Counted from the stretch's first letter, positions 25,201 to 40,000 are shown. The stretch is 64,000 nt of DNA from Nematopogon swammerdamellus (GCA_946902875.1 OX336336.1:666045-730044), one strand, 5' to 3'. The notes: a model not told the origin generated them from the sequence alone. Numbers and translations: made by a program.

Positions 25201-28200
25201 ATGACGTGTGAGTAGGAAGGAGTAAGTAAGACAGTACTGACTGGAGTGCGGGTGCGACGGGAGGGCGCCGCGCCCGTACTCGTGCTCGCGCTTGTTCTTC
25301 ATCAGCAGCTCCGCGATGTCCGTCCCGATCACCATCTGCAACCGCAGCGTACTCACATTACACCTTATTGTTGCTACCATCACGCTCTGAACGTGGCACG
25401 CGCACATTGCGGCCATCTTGCGATCCTTTTATTTATTTATTTATTTATTTATTTGATGTACGAACTACCTAAGCTGATGTGTTCATATCTAAGTTCACTG
25501 GTGCTTTGTTATTTTGATGTTAGTTTAGTTTGGTGTTTTTTTAGGTGTTTGTCGAGCCTGTTTTTAAAGGAATTGGTGGTGAGTGCTTGTACGACATCTT
25601 TAGGATGGTGAAGAGTATAACACTGTTCGACAAGCATTTGCAAGCTTAATTCAACACCTTGTATTACTCCAGCGGTTGTCATCTCTCTTACAGATTATGA
25701 CATAATAAAGTAATTCTACAACCGGTTTCCTGACGTGGTCGAGTCGGCTTCTAGCTAAAACGGGGTTTTACGCTCAAATGTCATTCTGTTGTCACTCAAA
25801 AGCCTCTTCAGATTTAGATTTTTTTTGCGGCTATTTTGAATTGCATCATGCCCAAGATTCTGAAAAGTGGATCCAGAGAAATAATTCTAAAGTAACTCTA
25901 AAGAGATATTAGCTGTATTTTACTTCTTCTTTTTTTTTCATTTAACCAGTACGTGTCAAGGGATCTGAGGTAGCTAAAATAGACCTCACCTCGCAAAACC
26001 AGACAGCTCAGGGAGACACCACGCTAGCATCGTGATTGTCTGACATCACTATTCTGACAGTGATGTCAGACAATACTTTAATTTTTTTTATGTAAACCAA
26101 CATGGGTGGCTGTGCCGAGAGACCAACGGTGCAGTCGACAGAGCCAAAATCACCTCTCCTCGCGAAACCACGCTCAGTTAAGTGCCTTGCCAGCAGATTT
26201 GCAGACTGTTGCTAGGCTGTCTAGCCCGTTAATAGGACGCTTGAAGACACCCAGGTTAAAGGATTCGGGAAACCCACTCGCCGGAAGACAGTTCCACACC
26301 CTAGCGGTGCGACAAAGAAACGATTTAGAGAGAGATTGTAAAAACTAAACAGGACAAATTCAAGCGTGGTGTACTACCATACGAATGATGAATAAAGAAT
26401 AAAGAACTGACGGGTTCTCAAAAGGCCAATGTCAACCACAAGAGGGTCTGCTGAGTCTCTCTGCGACGAGTCATGCGGAGATAGGACGGGTGGCAGGGAA
26501 TAAGGGATGATATTTGAGTATATAATGCAGCATGTGTGCTACAGGGATGGTGTCGCAACTTCGAATAAGAGAATATGTTGACACTTACGCTAGGTAAGGG
26601 AAACAGTGAAGGAAAACTCACGATTAATGCGCTCTCTGCTACTCCAGGGGGCCCCCTTGCTGGCTGGCGCACTTCCGGGAATGTATAACTAGAGGTCACT
26701 TTCGTCTGCGGCGACGGCGCGGTCCAGCATCACGCGCCTGCGGCAGCTGTATCTTGGCGACTGAATAAGCGATCGACTCGCGAGCAATCGTAATGCAGGG
26801 GCTAACTAGATAGGAGGAAACGCCAACAGGGATGGAGTGTCCGTCGTACTGACCCCGTTCTGTCGGAGCAGCAGAATGAGAAGCTCCCACAGCAGCACGT
26901 AGCCGGGCAGGTCGCGCGCCGCCGCCGCGCCCCCCGCCGCCGCGCGCACCCGCCCCTCGCAGTACTCCATCACCGTCTTCTTGTGCGTCACACCTACCAC
27001 AAACACACACACACACACCTACGTCACACTGCATACCAACCATATGAATTGAATTGAATGAATTGAATATATGAATTGCTGCATGTCACAAATCAGCACA
27101 TGCGTGTCTAGGCAGTGGCAAACATTTTTGTATAGACTAAGTGGACATTGAAAAAATTTCCAGTGAAGTTTCTAGTCAGTTCTTCTTCGCTGTGGTAATC
27201 GAACTTGTAGCGTTATTCCTGACTGATTAGAATTTTGAAAATTATTTAAATAGTGAAAATATGAAAAAAAGAAAAATGTTGACAGACAGCTGTCAGGGGC
27301 GCAGAGAAAAACTACAAGAAAAAAAGAATGGATTGGATTTTGTTAGATTGAGAGTTTTTTTGATGTTTCTGCTGCTGTGAGCCATGTAGACTGCAGTGCA
27401 TTGAGTCCAGGACCTGTGGCCGAGGCCTTCTCTAAGGCCGGCTGAAGAGCTGAAGAGGACGATCAACCGGCTCCAGTATTTAATTCAAGGCTAGCTGCAC
27501 CCCGTTTATCATTTCGTACGCGGCAGCCTATGGTACCATCAAGATGTAATCGGAGGGCGTTGATTAGAGTGCGGACATGGGCGGCGATATGCAGGAGGAT
27601 GAAGTCGATTACGCCACACCGACCGCCCTCATCATGAAGAGTTCGGCAGGAGGAACCTGCATCTACAGCGGAGCTCGTCTGATACGTCCTTGACGCTCGC
27701 ATCTGTTTCATCGCATAGTGCTGGAGAAGACCTACTCGATCAGTCTTACGAGGTTGATGAGGATCCCATTCTGCAGGGGCTATGGGCGGTTTTAATCTCA
27801 AATATCTTGTACTCTGAACATTTTAATTTCTGCTGTGTGTATATCGTATGGTGTGTTTATTATTCTCTATTTAATTAAGTTTTGCAGTATTGTGTGATGA
27901 TAAAGATGCTGAGAATGACATTAAATTACTTATATTGTTAACATTTTTCCATCATTTTAATTAGAACCCAGACAAACTGGCGGAATGTTACAATGTAAAT
28001 ATGACAAATCTGAGCGCATTGTACTGCCAATAGATGCTAAATAAACAATAAACAACAATAGGGGTAAACAGAGTAATCAGCGTGTGAGGCCGGTACTTTA
28101 AAAGAATAACCCCACTGCATCTCTCCCCGTGTATGTCGTAAAAAGCGACTAAGGGATATGACTCCCTTCTTATATTACTAGGTGGTAGGGTTTAACCCGC

Positions 28201-31200
28201 CCGGGTTGGTACCACCGCACTGAATGAAAGGTCGGTCGAAACGGCTATGCAAATAGTTTTGTGTTTTCCGTCCAGTTCAGTGTAGCCGGCACGACCGAAG
28301 GGAAGCACTGACGTGGCACCTAGTTCACCCGGGTGTTATGGGCTGACATCACAGATGTTGTAGGTGATGTAGCCAACTGTGTCAGTTTCCATAAAAAAAA
28401 AAACATTTTTTTTACAAAAATAATAACCGAATACAAATGAAACATATACATGTGACGAAGAGGTAACCCACTCAGCTGACTCACTATGCGCGACGCTGAT
28501 TTTCAGGGGCTCCCATTTCCAACCATCCATACGGACGAAAACAAACACCAAACATGACAATTACGAAATAAAAATAATAATATTGTATGTGTGTGAGTGT
28601 GAGTGTTGTGCGCGTGTGCATATGTGTGCAAATCTTTGAGAGGGTAGTACCTATAAATTATTAGTTTTTTAACCGACTTCAAAAAAAGGAGGTTCTCAAT
28701 TCGACTGTATTTTTTTTTTATATTTGGTACCTCAGAACTTTCGACTGGGTGAACCAATTTTGAAAATTCTTTTTTTATTTGAAAGCTGGTGCTTCCCGCC
28801 TTGTGGTCCCATTTTAATTTGGTCAAGATCGGATTGGAAAGCGAGCCGAGTACATTAATAGCAAAAAATTACTAAAAAAAACTGTGAAATAAAAAACTAT
28901 TCAAAAACATATAAAAACCACCTTCAAAAATGTATGAAATAAAAAAAAATCAAACTCTAGAGTTGAAGGCGGTGCTAAAGCAATGATTATGATTATGATT
29001 ATGATTTAAGGGTGAGAGTTAGGACCCATGAGCCCTGTTGTCACTGCGACCTGGATAGATCTATTGTGATCTCTCTAAAATTATAGCTCACCTCCAAGTC
29101 CGATCTCAGCTATGAACCGAATCACATTCTTGGGGTTGAGGTCCTGTATTTGGCATGGGTTAAAGATGTAGCCCCCAAGAATACGGCTTCTACTGTGAAT
29201 GAGCAGTTCGCATTCACAAAGGATGTGCATGGGCGTTTCATCCACTTTTATGCAGAATCTGCACACCGGTGTGTCGCCAAGGCCCATTCGGTGAAGGTGT
29301 TTGTTTAGTCCGCAATGTCCTGTTAAGGTCCTTGTAAGGATTCTAATGTCATTACGGCTTAGGTTTAATGCCCCGGAGGTGAAATTACGCGAGTACCCAG
29401 AAAGCAGTGCCTTCGCGTGCCTCTGCCCAGGTAGTTGGAACCAGTGCCGCTTGCTCTGGTTGTGTGCCCAGGAGAGTATTTCTTGCCGGTATGCGCTTTT
29501 TGGTATTCCAACTATCGGTTCAGGTCCGATGGGTGGATTTGCAGCTCCATTCCTGGCAATTTCATCGGCTTCTTCATTGCCGTCAATTCCGCTGTGTCCA
29601 GGCACCCATCTCAGCGTTACTGTATTGTTGTTGCTGAGCTGGTTTAGGGCTTGGACACACTCGTAACCGAGTCTAGAGCATAGCTCATTTGATTCCAGTG
29701 TCTTTAGTGCTGCCTGGCTATCTGACAGAATATAGATGTTTTTGTCAGAATATGATCTCCGCTGGTTTTCATGTATGCAGTCAATGATCGCATACATTTC
29801 GGCTTGGAACACGGAGGCGTATTTCCCAAGGTGAGTCGATTTGCGCATCTTCGGACGCTCTCCATATACCGCCGATCCGGCGCGACCATCTTTTTTGGAT
29901 CCATCAGTATACCACACGATGTCTCCATCCCTGAATGATCTTTGGGACTCCGTTTCCCATTCGTCCCTTCCTGGTATTTCTATTTTATAGAGTTTTCTGA
30001 AATTATACTCCCTCATCATGGCATCTGATGGCATGTTCACGGTAGAGGTTTCTAAGAGATCTCTATAGAGGTCCCTCGTTATTTTAGAGTGCCATTTGTC
30101 CCTCCCACCGACAGCTGCCCGTACCATGGCCATCCTTGCCTCCATTTGCACATGAATGTACAAAGGATGCAGGTCAAGCATAGCTTCCATCGCCGCTGTC
30201 GGTGTTGTGGACATAGCTCCAGTAATTGATAAGCAAGCTAGTCTTTGTAGACTATCGAGGTTTTCCCTGCATGTTCTCTGTTGGGTCTTTTTATGCCATG
30301 CTATACAGCCGTAGGTCACCACCGGCCTAACCACGGCTGTATACAGCCAAAATGTTGATTTTGGCTGTAGGCCCCATCTTGATCCCACAAGTCGAGAGCA
30401 GGTGCCCAAAGCTATTTTGGCTTTTCGGGTTATATAGTCAATGTGACTATTCCAGGTGAGTTTTTGGTCTAGAATTACTCCTAGATATTTAACCTCACTG
30501 GAGAATTGTATAGTTTTTCCGAAAAGTGTTGGTTCTTTGAGCTTATCTAACCTTCTTTTGCGGGTAAATGGAACTATAACTGTTTTATCAGCATTAACAG
30601 ACAGTTTGTAGTCCATACACCATCTTTCTACTCTGAGTAGAGCCCTTTGCATTAAGTTGGATATTGTGTCCAGGCATTTGCCTACCACTACAATAGCCAA
30701 GTCGTCTGCATAGCCCTGCGTCTCAAAGCCGGCGTCATTTAAGTCACAGATTAAAGTGTCGACAACAAACGACCACGCAAGTGGGGACAAAACCCCACCT
30801 TGGGGACAACCTCTCGTTATCGACACTTCAACAGTTTTATCGAGTAGTTTCATTTTGACCACTCGAGTCGTCAACATCGTTTCGATCCAACGCAGAGCCG
30901 TAGCATCGATGTTACGATTATTCATACATTTAAGTATGATGTCTATTGAGGTGTTATCGAAAGCTCCCTCAATATCCAAAAAGGCACATAAGGCGACTTC
31001 GCCATCTTCAAGTGCCTTTTCCACTTTATCGGTAAGCTCTAATAGAGCAGATTCAGTGGATTTGCCTTTTTGGTAAGCGTGCTGTTTTACATGAAGAGGC
31101 TTAGTATGCAGACTGATCTCTGTTATATAAACATTTATGACCTTCTCCATGGTTTTCAGTAGGAAGGAGGTCAGACTTATTGGTCTATAGGACTTTGGCT

Positions 31201-34027
31201 GGGACTTGTCTCTATCTCCGGCCTTAGGAATAAACGTCACTTTGACTTTCGTCCATGTTACTGGTAAGTATCCCCATGCATAGCTTGCTCTGAAAATCTT
31301 AATCAGTATTGGTAGGATGATTTCTTTGCCTTGCTGGAGCAAAGCCGGGAAGATATCATCCTCCCCACCAGTTTTGAAGGGCTTGAATGTGTCGATGGCC
31401 CATTCTACTTGGTGAGGTCTGAAAACAATTGATGCCTGTCGCCAGTCTTCACTGTGAGGCCTTTTAGGTTTTTGTATTAGCGGGCCCTCGGTTGTGTTTA
31501 TTTTTTGTGAGCCTGGGAAGTGTGCTCTTGATAGTAGCTCCAATGATTCCTCCACAGTTTCAGCGTTGGTCCCGTCAGGTCTTTTTAGTAGACCAAGATA
31601 GGAGGGAGGGCCTTTTGACAGAATCTTGTGAATTTTGGCAACGTGCGAATTGGAACTTATTTCCTCGCAAAACCTTCTCCAAGATTGTCTTTTAGCCTTC
31701 CTTAGTTCTCGATTGAACGCCGTCAAGGCACTGCGATAGGCTTCCCAGTCGCCGTTCACCTTCGCCTTATTGAACAGTTTTCGAGATACCTTTCTTAGTT
31801 TTTCTAAGTTTTTATTCCACCACGGCACCTTGCGGTTTGACGTAATTGATTTTAGAGGAGGTGCTAAAGCAAGCAAATATCATCGACCGGCTTCAACTCT
31901 AGGGTTTGATTTTTGTTTATTTCATACATTTTTGAAGGCGGTTTTTATATTTTTTTGTAACATTCTGTAGGACCACGTGAGTGAGCAGTGAGGGACATAC
32001 CGTTGATGAGCGGTCCAGGGTAGGCGTGCAGCTCGCGGAACTGCGGGTCGTGGCGGAGGGCGGCGGCGGTGCTGAGGATGTGCACGGTGGCCGGCAGACC
32101 GTCCACCGGGTACGACGGACGCACCACCACCACGTTCCCGGACGACACCGACCCCTGCACACACACACACACACACTCCGTCAGCTACAATCACCCCATC
32201 ATTACAACTATTTTATTCTTTCATTATTATTATATTATTTTGATGAACGATCAGCAGAAGCTGGTGTTCATGTCTGTGGTCACTGGTGGTATAATTTGTG
32301 TTGTGTGCCACACAACACAAATTATACCACCAGTGACCACAGACACACAATGTGTGGTGCTTTTAAATCTAGCTTGTAGTTGAATAAGTTTGTGTTTGGT
32401 GTTTGATATCTTTACTCTTCACTCCCTATTTACCAGCTATTCTGTTGAATAAGAACTAAGAAGTGCTTTCGTGGATTTGTTGAGCTAGAAATTAAATTGA
32501 CTTCCAAGTTGTGGCCTAGGAGGAATATTTGCATTCATTGTGGAGAGATGATGGATGGAGAGAGATGTCATCAGTACATGAGTAGTCAGATAGGGAGTGA
32601 GTGGGGCGGGTGAGGTGAGGAGGTACCTTGACGTGTGCGGTGCAGTACATAAGTAGTCAGATAGGGAGTGAGTGGGGCGGGTGAGATGAGGAGGTACCTT
32701 GACGTGTGCGGTACAGTACTTGAAGTCATCAGTACATGAGTAGTCAGGTAGGGAGTGAGTGGAGGCGGGTGAGGTGAGGTGAGGAGGTACCTTGACGTGT
32801 GCGGTGCAGTACTTGAAGGGCGTCATGCGCTCCGAGCGCACCGTCGACTCCTCCAGCGCCAGGTTCAGCGACGCGTCCGTGTTGAACTCCCTACACACAT
32901 ACGCACACATATTGTAAATGGCGTGCAATTGTATGTTTGTATATTTAACCGAACATGATGCATGTACATCGCTTACAATTTTTATTTCATACAAAGCAAA
33001 TGCTATATCATTCCACATTTTTTTTTATGGAAACTGACATGGTTAGCCGCTTCACCCAGAACACTCATGATGTTAGCCCATTACACCTTGGTGAACAGTC
33101 AGTGCTTCCCTTTAGTTGTTTTGGCAAGACTGAGCTGGACGGAAAACAAGGAATATTTACATAGCCGCTTCGACCTTTCATTCAGTGCTGTGGTATCAAT
33201 CCGGGCGGGTTAAACCCTACCATCTAGTAGGAAAGAAGGGAAGGGAAGTTATACGTGGAATCTGAACTACGGTCAACCTCAACAGTCCAACTGTCACGCA
33301 TCCAAGTACTGACTGTGCGCAGGTGCGCTTAAGATCATGAATGACGGCCGATCGATCGTACCACTGAGCTACCGAGGCTGGTCGAGGCATATAGTGAGAA
33401 AACGGTTAAATATGGAATTGTGAAAATAGTCTAATCTTTGGCCGCATTGGCAGCGTCACACAGATTATTGTTCGATAGAGAGAGGGAACGTCGAGCACGG
33501 GACTATATCTGCTCCGCGTCCTAGTCTACTCAGACAGCTGACGATGGCTTAACATGAGCCGAAAAGTCTGTACTATTTTACAGCCGAGCGCTGTAAAATA
33601 GTAAAAGTGCTCGATTGAACCCTACTCCTAATTGCAGTGGGCCCGAATGCGTTCGGTGAGGCCATCACCTGCCAGATGAATGCAAAGCCAAAGGAAGGGA
33701 AAGGTGTGGAACTAAGCTTGCGATGGCTTCACCGAACCGGCCCATCGGCAGTAGAGGAGGGTGTTAATCGAGGTCGGGACTAGCGAGTGGCCACTCTAAA
33801 TTTCCCGCGCATGCTTCACGTTTCGGCTCGCATCAAGCCCTCGTCAGCTAGTCTGCGTTGACTAGGACGCGGGGAAACCACCAGTCCCGCTCTCGACCTC
33901 CCCTCTCTCTACCTATCCATATTCTGTAGGATGCTTCCAGTGAGGGTTCGAATCTCTCTCCATATATGAGCTTAGCGTTGATCTTGGCAGGCCTAGATTC
34001 TTGAAGAGACTGTAGAGCAACTTCGCT

Positions 34028-34060
<33 letters not shown>

Positions 34061-37000
34061 GGCAGCCGGCGCGGGTGTCTGTGCTCAATACTTCAACGGA
34101 AGATCAGACACAGCCAATAACACCATTCCTCGCGAAACCACGCTCAGAGAGGCGCCATGCCGGCTATGAGGCGGACAAAAAGGTTGTCGTCTAATTTATT
34201 GACACGCCTTTTGAAGATTCCCAGGTTATAGGTGGTGGGGAACACACTCACAGGAAGACCGTTCCATATTTTCGCCGTTCGACACAGGAAAGATTTCGAA
34301 AAACGATGTGTTCTTAGTAGTTGGGTGTCAACAACATATGGATGTTCCGAGCGAGTCCGGCGGGTGTGGCGGAGACGGATGGGGGCTGGAGGGATGAGAG
34401 AAGCCAATTCATCAGAGCAACGTCCATGGTAGTACCTATAGAACAGGCTAAGAGAACCGATTGTTCGCCTGTGGCCCAATGATTCAAGTCTCTCCGTGAG
34501 CTTGGGATCACCAATTAGACGGATAGCACGGCGCTGGATAGAGTCCAAGGACGCCAATAAGTAAAGAGGTAGTCCTCTTAGAGAGGTAGAGGTAGTCCTC
34601 TTAGTCCTCTAAAGGGAACAATTCCTTCCCGAGCAGGACTCGAACCTGCAACTCTGGCATCGGCCGCCAGCGCGTCACCAACTTCGCCATCCGGTCGGTG
34701 ACCTGTCTGATGTAAATGAGTTTATTACTATAACCAGACAACAATACAATTTCTAAAACAAAACAGCTTTACTCACGGATCTTCCCGAGCTATGTGGCCA
34801 CATAGCTCGGGAAGAACAGTGAGTAAAGATGTTTTGTTTTAAAAATAATGTCTAACAACCACAGTAATTTAAAAACCCATATAATATAATTTCTTTCCCG
34901 ATGGAGCATGCTCGGTGGCGGAATGTATATGACGGTAGGAAGTGGGGTGGGGTGGTGTGTGTGGGTGTGTACCGACCTGCTCCCGGAGAGGTCCGTGTGC
35001 GGGGAGTGGGGAGCGGCGCGCGGGGCGCGGTACGCGAACAGCTCGTACTCGCGCGCGGCCTCGTACCTGTCCCCACCGCACCACACACACATGCCCGTCA
35101 CACCGTGCGTCCCACCATCACACATGAATGCGTACAACTCTGCTCGAGTGCGACACAGCTAAGAATGCGTACGGCCCGCTGACTGGACCAATGTTCACAT
35201 TTTTAGGTTTCCGTATCCCGTATATTACTAAGCCTCCGCCGTCCGTCTGTCCGAGGGCTGTATTTCTTGAACCGTAATAGGTAGCCCGTTGAAATTTTCA
35301 CAGAATATGTGTTACTATGGCGGATATAACAACAAATAAGAAAATGTTAAAAATTAAGGGGGGCTCCCATACAACAAACGTCCGAAAAATCGATTAGTCA
35401 CACTATTGAATAATAGATGGCACCATAGGCTTTTATACATTGCATTGTTGAAAGACAAAAGATAGGCGGATAATAGCGGATACATACGGAAACCTCCGTG
35501 CGCGAGTAAAACTCGCACTTAACAGATTTTTTTAATAAAAACCAGTATAGGCGTCTGTGTCGAGCGACCGAATTAATCTCTCCTCTCGAAACTACGCTCA
35601 GTGAGATGACACGCCAACCAGCAGATGTGCGGGTTGTAGCCTGATGATACGATGTTTGAATACCCCATGTTAAAGGATTTGGGAAACACGCTCGCCAGAA
35701 GGGAACAATTTTGAGAAACAATGCGTGTGTTGAGAAATCATTGACACGGATTCTTAGCTGTGTCGCACTGTAACTCTTCAAGTTGAATTCGTTTTTTGGT
35801 TGATTCATGAATAAAAAGGTGGCATCTTCACTAATTATTTTTTAGTGCAATGTCACCTTGTTTTCGTTGAAGCTGGGTGTATCGTAGTATTTTCCTTTGG
35901 TTGTGTCGGCTATGCTGAACTGACTCCTCAAGCCAGTTCAGCATAGCTGTCACAACACAGAGCATTCTTCACAGCCGTTTCGAGCGAGCTTCCCTCTCGG
36001 TTCGGTGGTTTACCCCTACCGCACTCCATGGAGCAACGGTGCAATATGCATTTATGAAACTCGGAACGAGTAAGTAAATGGTGCCCACCAACGGAGATGG
36101 AATCGATGCCGCGAGCCGCTCACAAGTGCAGTGACGGAAGAATGTGCTTAGGAGAAAAATTAACGAATGAATCAACTTGAACAGTGAAGCGTGATGACAA
36201 TTTGTGGAGGCCATGAATAGTCAGTTGTTCCAATGTTGTTTTAATAAAAAAAAAACCTGTTTTAAATAAAAACATTACACCGACTTAAAAAAAACAACTA
36301 GAACTGAAAAGTGTTAAATTGATTCATATTCGGACCCTTGAGTTCAAGGCGGTACAAAAGCACACCTGAAAATGTATAGATGGACCTCTTTTGTGCTTTT
36401 GTACCGCCTTCAACTCAAAGGTAGAATATTTGAATAAGAATGGTTACAATCCGATTAATAGTTTCGGAGTAATGCGTGGACAAACATACATACATACATA
36501 CATACATACATACATACTGTTAGCGCGCACGTTCGTGGCCTCTGCGGGCGGAGGCCGATAGATCTTTAAGCGATTATCCCTGTTTTGTCTTCGTACTTCA
36601 GCCACGCAATAAAACCTTATTAGAGAATTTTTTTATATGTAAACCAGCTTGGGTGGCTGTGCCGAGGGACCAATGGTACAGTCGACAGAGCCAAAATCAC
36701 CTCTCCTCGCGAAACCACGCTCAGTTAGGTGCCATGCCAGCAGATTTGCGGACTGTTGCTAGGCTGTCTAGCCCGTTAATACGACGCTTGAAGACACCCA
36801 GGTTAAAGGATTCAGGAAATACACTCGCCGGAAGACAGTTCCACACTCTAGCGGTGCGACATAGAAACGATTTAGAGAACCGATGGGTTCTCAAAAGCCC
36901 AATGTCAAGAACAAAAGGGTGCTGAGTCTCTCTGCGACGAGTCATGCGGAGATAGGACGGATGGCAGGGAATAAGGGATGCTAGTTCCGCGTAAAATAAT

Positions 37001-40000
37001 TTAATGCCATAAATAAAAAAGAGGTTTCGTAAATGTCGTTACTTTCAGAGATTGATTCACAACACTATACATACCATTCTCACTTTCCTGCCGGAGGCCA
37101 CGAACGTACGCGCTGACTGTACATACGCTTATGAAATTTGGCACACCCTGTTTAAAAGGCCACATAGATCAACTTATACGAATATTGTGCAATTCCAACG
37201 ATATTACATACATACGTGTCGAATTGATAACCTCCTTTTTTTGAAGTCGGTCAAAAGAAATTAAATTATTTAAGAAAAAAAAAGTCTAGGACCTAAGAAG
37301 AGAATATGATTGCTGATTGCTTGAAAGCAATCATCAATATTTTCAAGAATAATTTTCGAATGGTTTTGCCTAAATGGGCGCTGTGACACCCAGACTGTAA
37401 GGTAGAATGGTAAAAACATTTGTTAATAAAAACATCCGCAAGGCATTCGTTTCGTGACTTATTTACATGACAACACGGAGGACTCATTTTACACACAATT
37501 ATTTGAAAATGAGCTGTGACATGAATGTTTAAAAATGTGACCATATCGATCATGTGCCCAACATGATACGTGCACCCCAGGAACACATTATATTGAAATA
37601 CTGGCGCACAGTAATAAGCGCGCCAAGTCAGAAGTCAGAACCGACAAGCTCGACATCAACATATTTTTATAAATCAATAAAACTATAATAATGTACTGCA
37701 TTAAAAAACACAAAATTGAGTGATTTTTTTTATGTCATCCGGTATGGGTTGCTGATCCAGAGGGGCCAGAGCGCATGCTTTGACCAGTCAATATCACGTC
37801 CGCGAAGCTAGGCGCCATACTGGAGACTTGCCCTCGGATTGATGTTGTTTCTGATTCGGCGCGCGTATGAATGAGTGTGCGAGCGAGATGGCTGAGCGCA
37901 TGCGTTTGCGTGTGCTATACAGGGGTAGCGTGTAGCGTGTAGCGAGACCAGGCTTAGTCAGTTCAATGTGGCTCGATTAGAACATCAGCTGTGAAGGTGG
38001 TCGAGATTTATGTGTATACATATAAGATCTTTCAAATAGTAGGTAACACTACGCTAAGGGGTGTATGTGTATCAGACACTGATCATGTTCCCATACCAAA
38101 TTTTTTTTTTAAGATATAAAAAACCTACTTATTAAGGTGAAATACGGGCACTTCACGTATTAAATTTAAGGAGTGAGTAGGTTTTATATATCGTAAAAAA
38201 AAAAATGCTATGGGAACGTGATAAGTATCTGATACACATACACCCCTTAGCGTATCGTTACCTACTAATGAAAGACCTTATATATTGATTGAATGAGTTG
38301 ATTATTCGGTGGTGTTGAAACAATTCTGACAAATACTAAATATTCGGACAAGACAATGACATACTAGAGATTTCTCTGTTTTAACATTGGGCATTTTGAA
38401 AGCTGTCATTGTAATCGAGCTACATTAGCAGACTATTAGTGGAGGAGTAGAGAGTAGTGGCAGTGGACTGGGTACTCACGTGTCCTTACTGAGCCCGTTG
38501 GCACTGGAGCGGCCCGAGTGCACGCTGCCGCGCTCGTCCCGCGCGCCCCCCTCGTAGCCGTACCCTGCGCACACACACACACACACACACACATTCACTA
38601 ACATTCTACATTTACTATTTTTATAAATTACTAGATATACTTACTTTTGTACATTTTAAAAAGAAGAAATTAGTAAGTGAGTAAGAAAGAAGGCCGAGCT
38701 ACGTTCCCGCGTTACCTTTATTTCGGCGCGCGGAACAATTCGGTTTGTATGAGAGCCACATTTTAGCGTAACCGGAACTCACGTATGCTTAAATCGGCTT
38801 GTACTAAATTTCATAGAATTCAGATGATCAATGATAAATTAATGATATTTAGAAAAGATTTCTAAAAATCATCAATTTAGTCATACTACCTCATAAAACA
38901 AAGTAACTTACTCCATGACCATCCTTAATAGATTTATCATTAGTATTGATAGTAATTCCTTCTATCTTCTATTAATTAAAAAGGTAAACATAGCACTAAG
39001 TGCATGTTGCACTAAGTGCATGTTGAAACAATTTCTAGCGAAGTTTCTTGCCAGTTCTTCTTCTCTGTGATAATAGAACTGGCAGACTTGTTAGAACGTT
39101 AAATATGTCAAATCAGGAGTGCAGTGCTTGTGGATGAGTAACCAATAAAAAACCGGCCAAGTGCGAGTCGGACTCGTGCAGCCAAAAAAAAACCTTGAAA
39201 AAAAAAACACCACAAAAAAAAACATTGAAAAAAAAACATGTCTCTTGTATGGGCACACCCCTTAATTTTTTACTTTTTATATTTTTTATTATTTGTTGTA
39301 ATATCTGCCATAATAACACATATTCTGTGAAAATTTCAACGGGCTACCTATTACGGTTCAAGAGATACAGCCCACGGACAGACAGACGGACGGACGGACG
39401 GACGGACAGACAGACGGCGTAGGCTTAGTAATAGGGTCCCGTACGGGATACGGAACCATAAATAAAAAGCAGCCCGCACAGAGAGAGAGGAATGCGTTGT
39501 CACCTTGTACGTGCGAGGCGGTGGGTGGCGGCGGGAGTGGCTGGCCGGCCATCAGCTTCTTGTAGACGAGCATGTAGGCGGCGGGGTCGGTGAGCCGCAG
39601 GTGCTCGTAGTAGCGGTACGTCTCCTGCTGCTGCTGCAGCTGCAGCCGGTACGGGTCCCCGTACCCGCCCCCGCCTCCGCCCACGCCCCCGTACCCACCG
39701 CCGCCTGCACACGCACACACACACTCACACTCTGCCTTTGTCAGGCTCTCGGTTGCTTTTACGAGTGACCAGTAGACTGAGAACCAACATGTATCTTAAA
39801 GTTACTACGGGGTTGGCACTAGGCTTGCCAGCAGCCCGGGATTTCCGGGATTGTCCCGGGCCAGACTACAATGTCCTGTGTCCCGGGCGAAGGGTCATTT
39901 TGTCCCGGGGAGTGCAAGTTGTCACGGGAAGAAAAATATGTGTGTACACACGACTTCGACATCGTGCAAAGAATTCCTTTAGCAATCAATTTGAATGAGT

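Noticed and set aside
34624..34704. A functional tRNA gene on the minus strand
   Set aside because: T and anticodon stems are present, but the acceptor stem does not pair well and position 33 is G rather than U.
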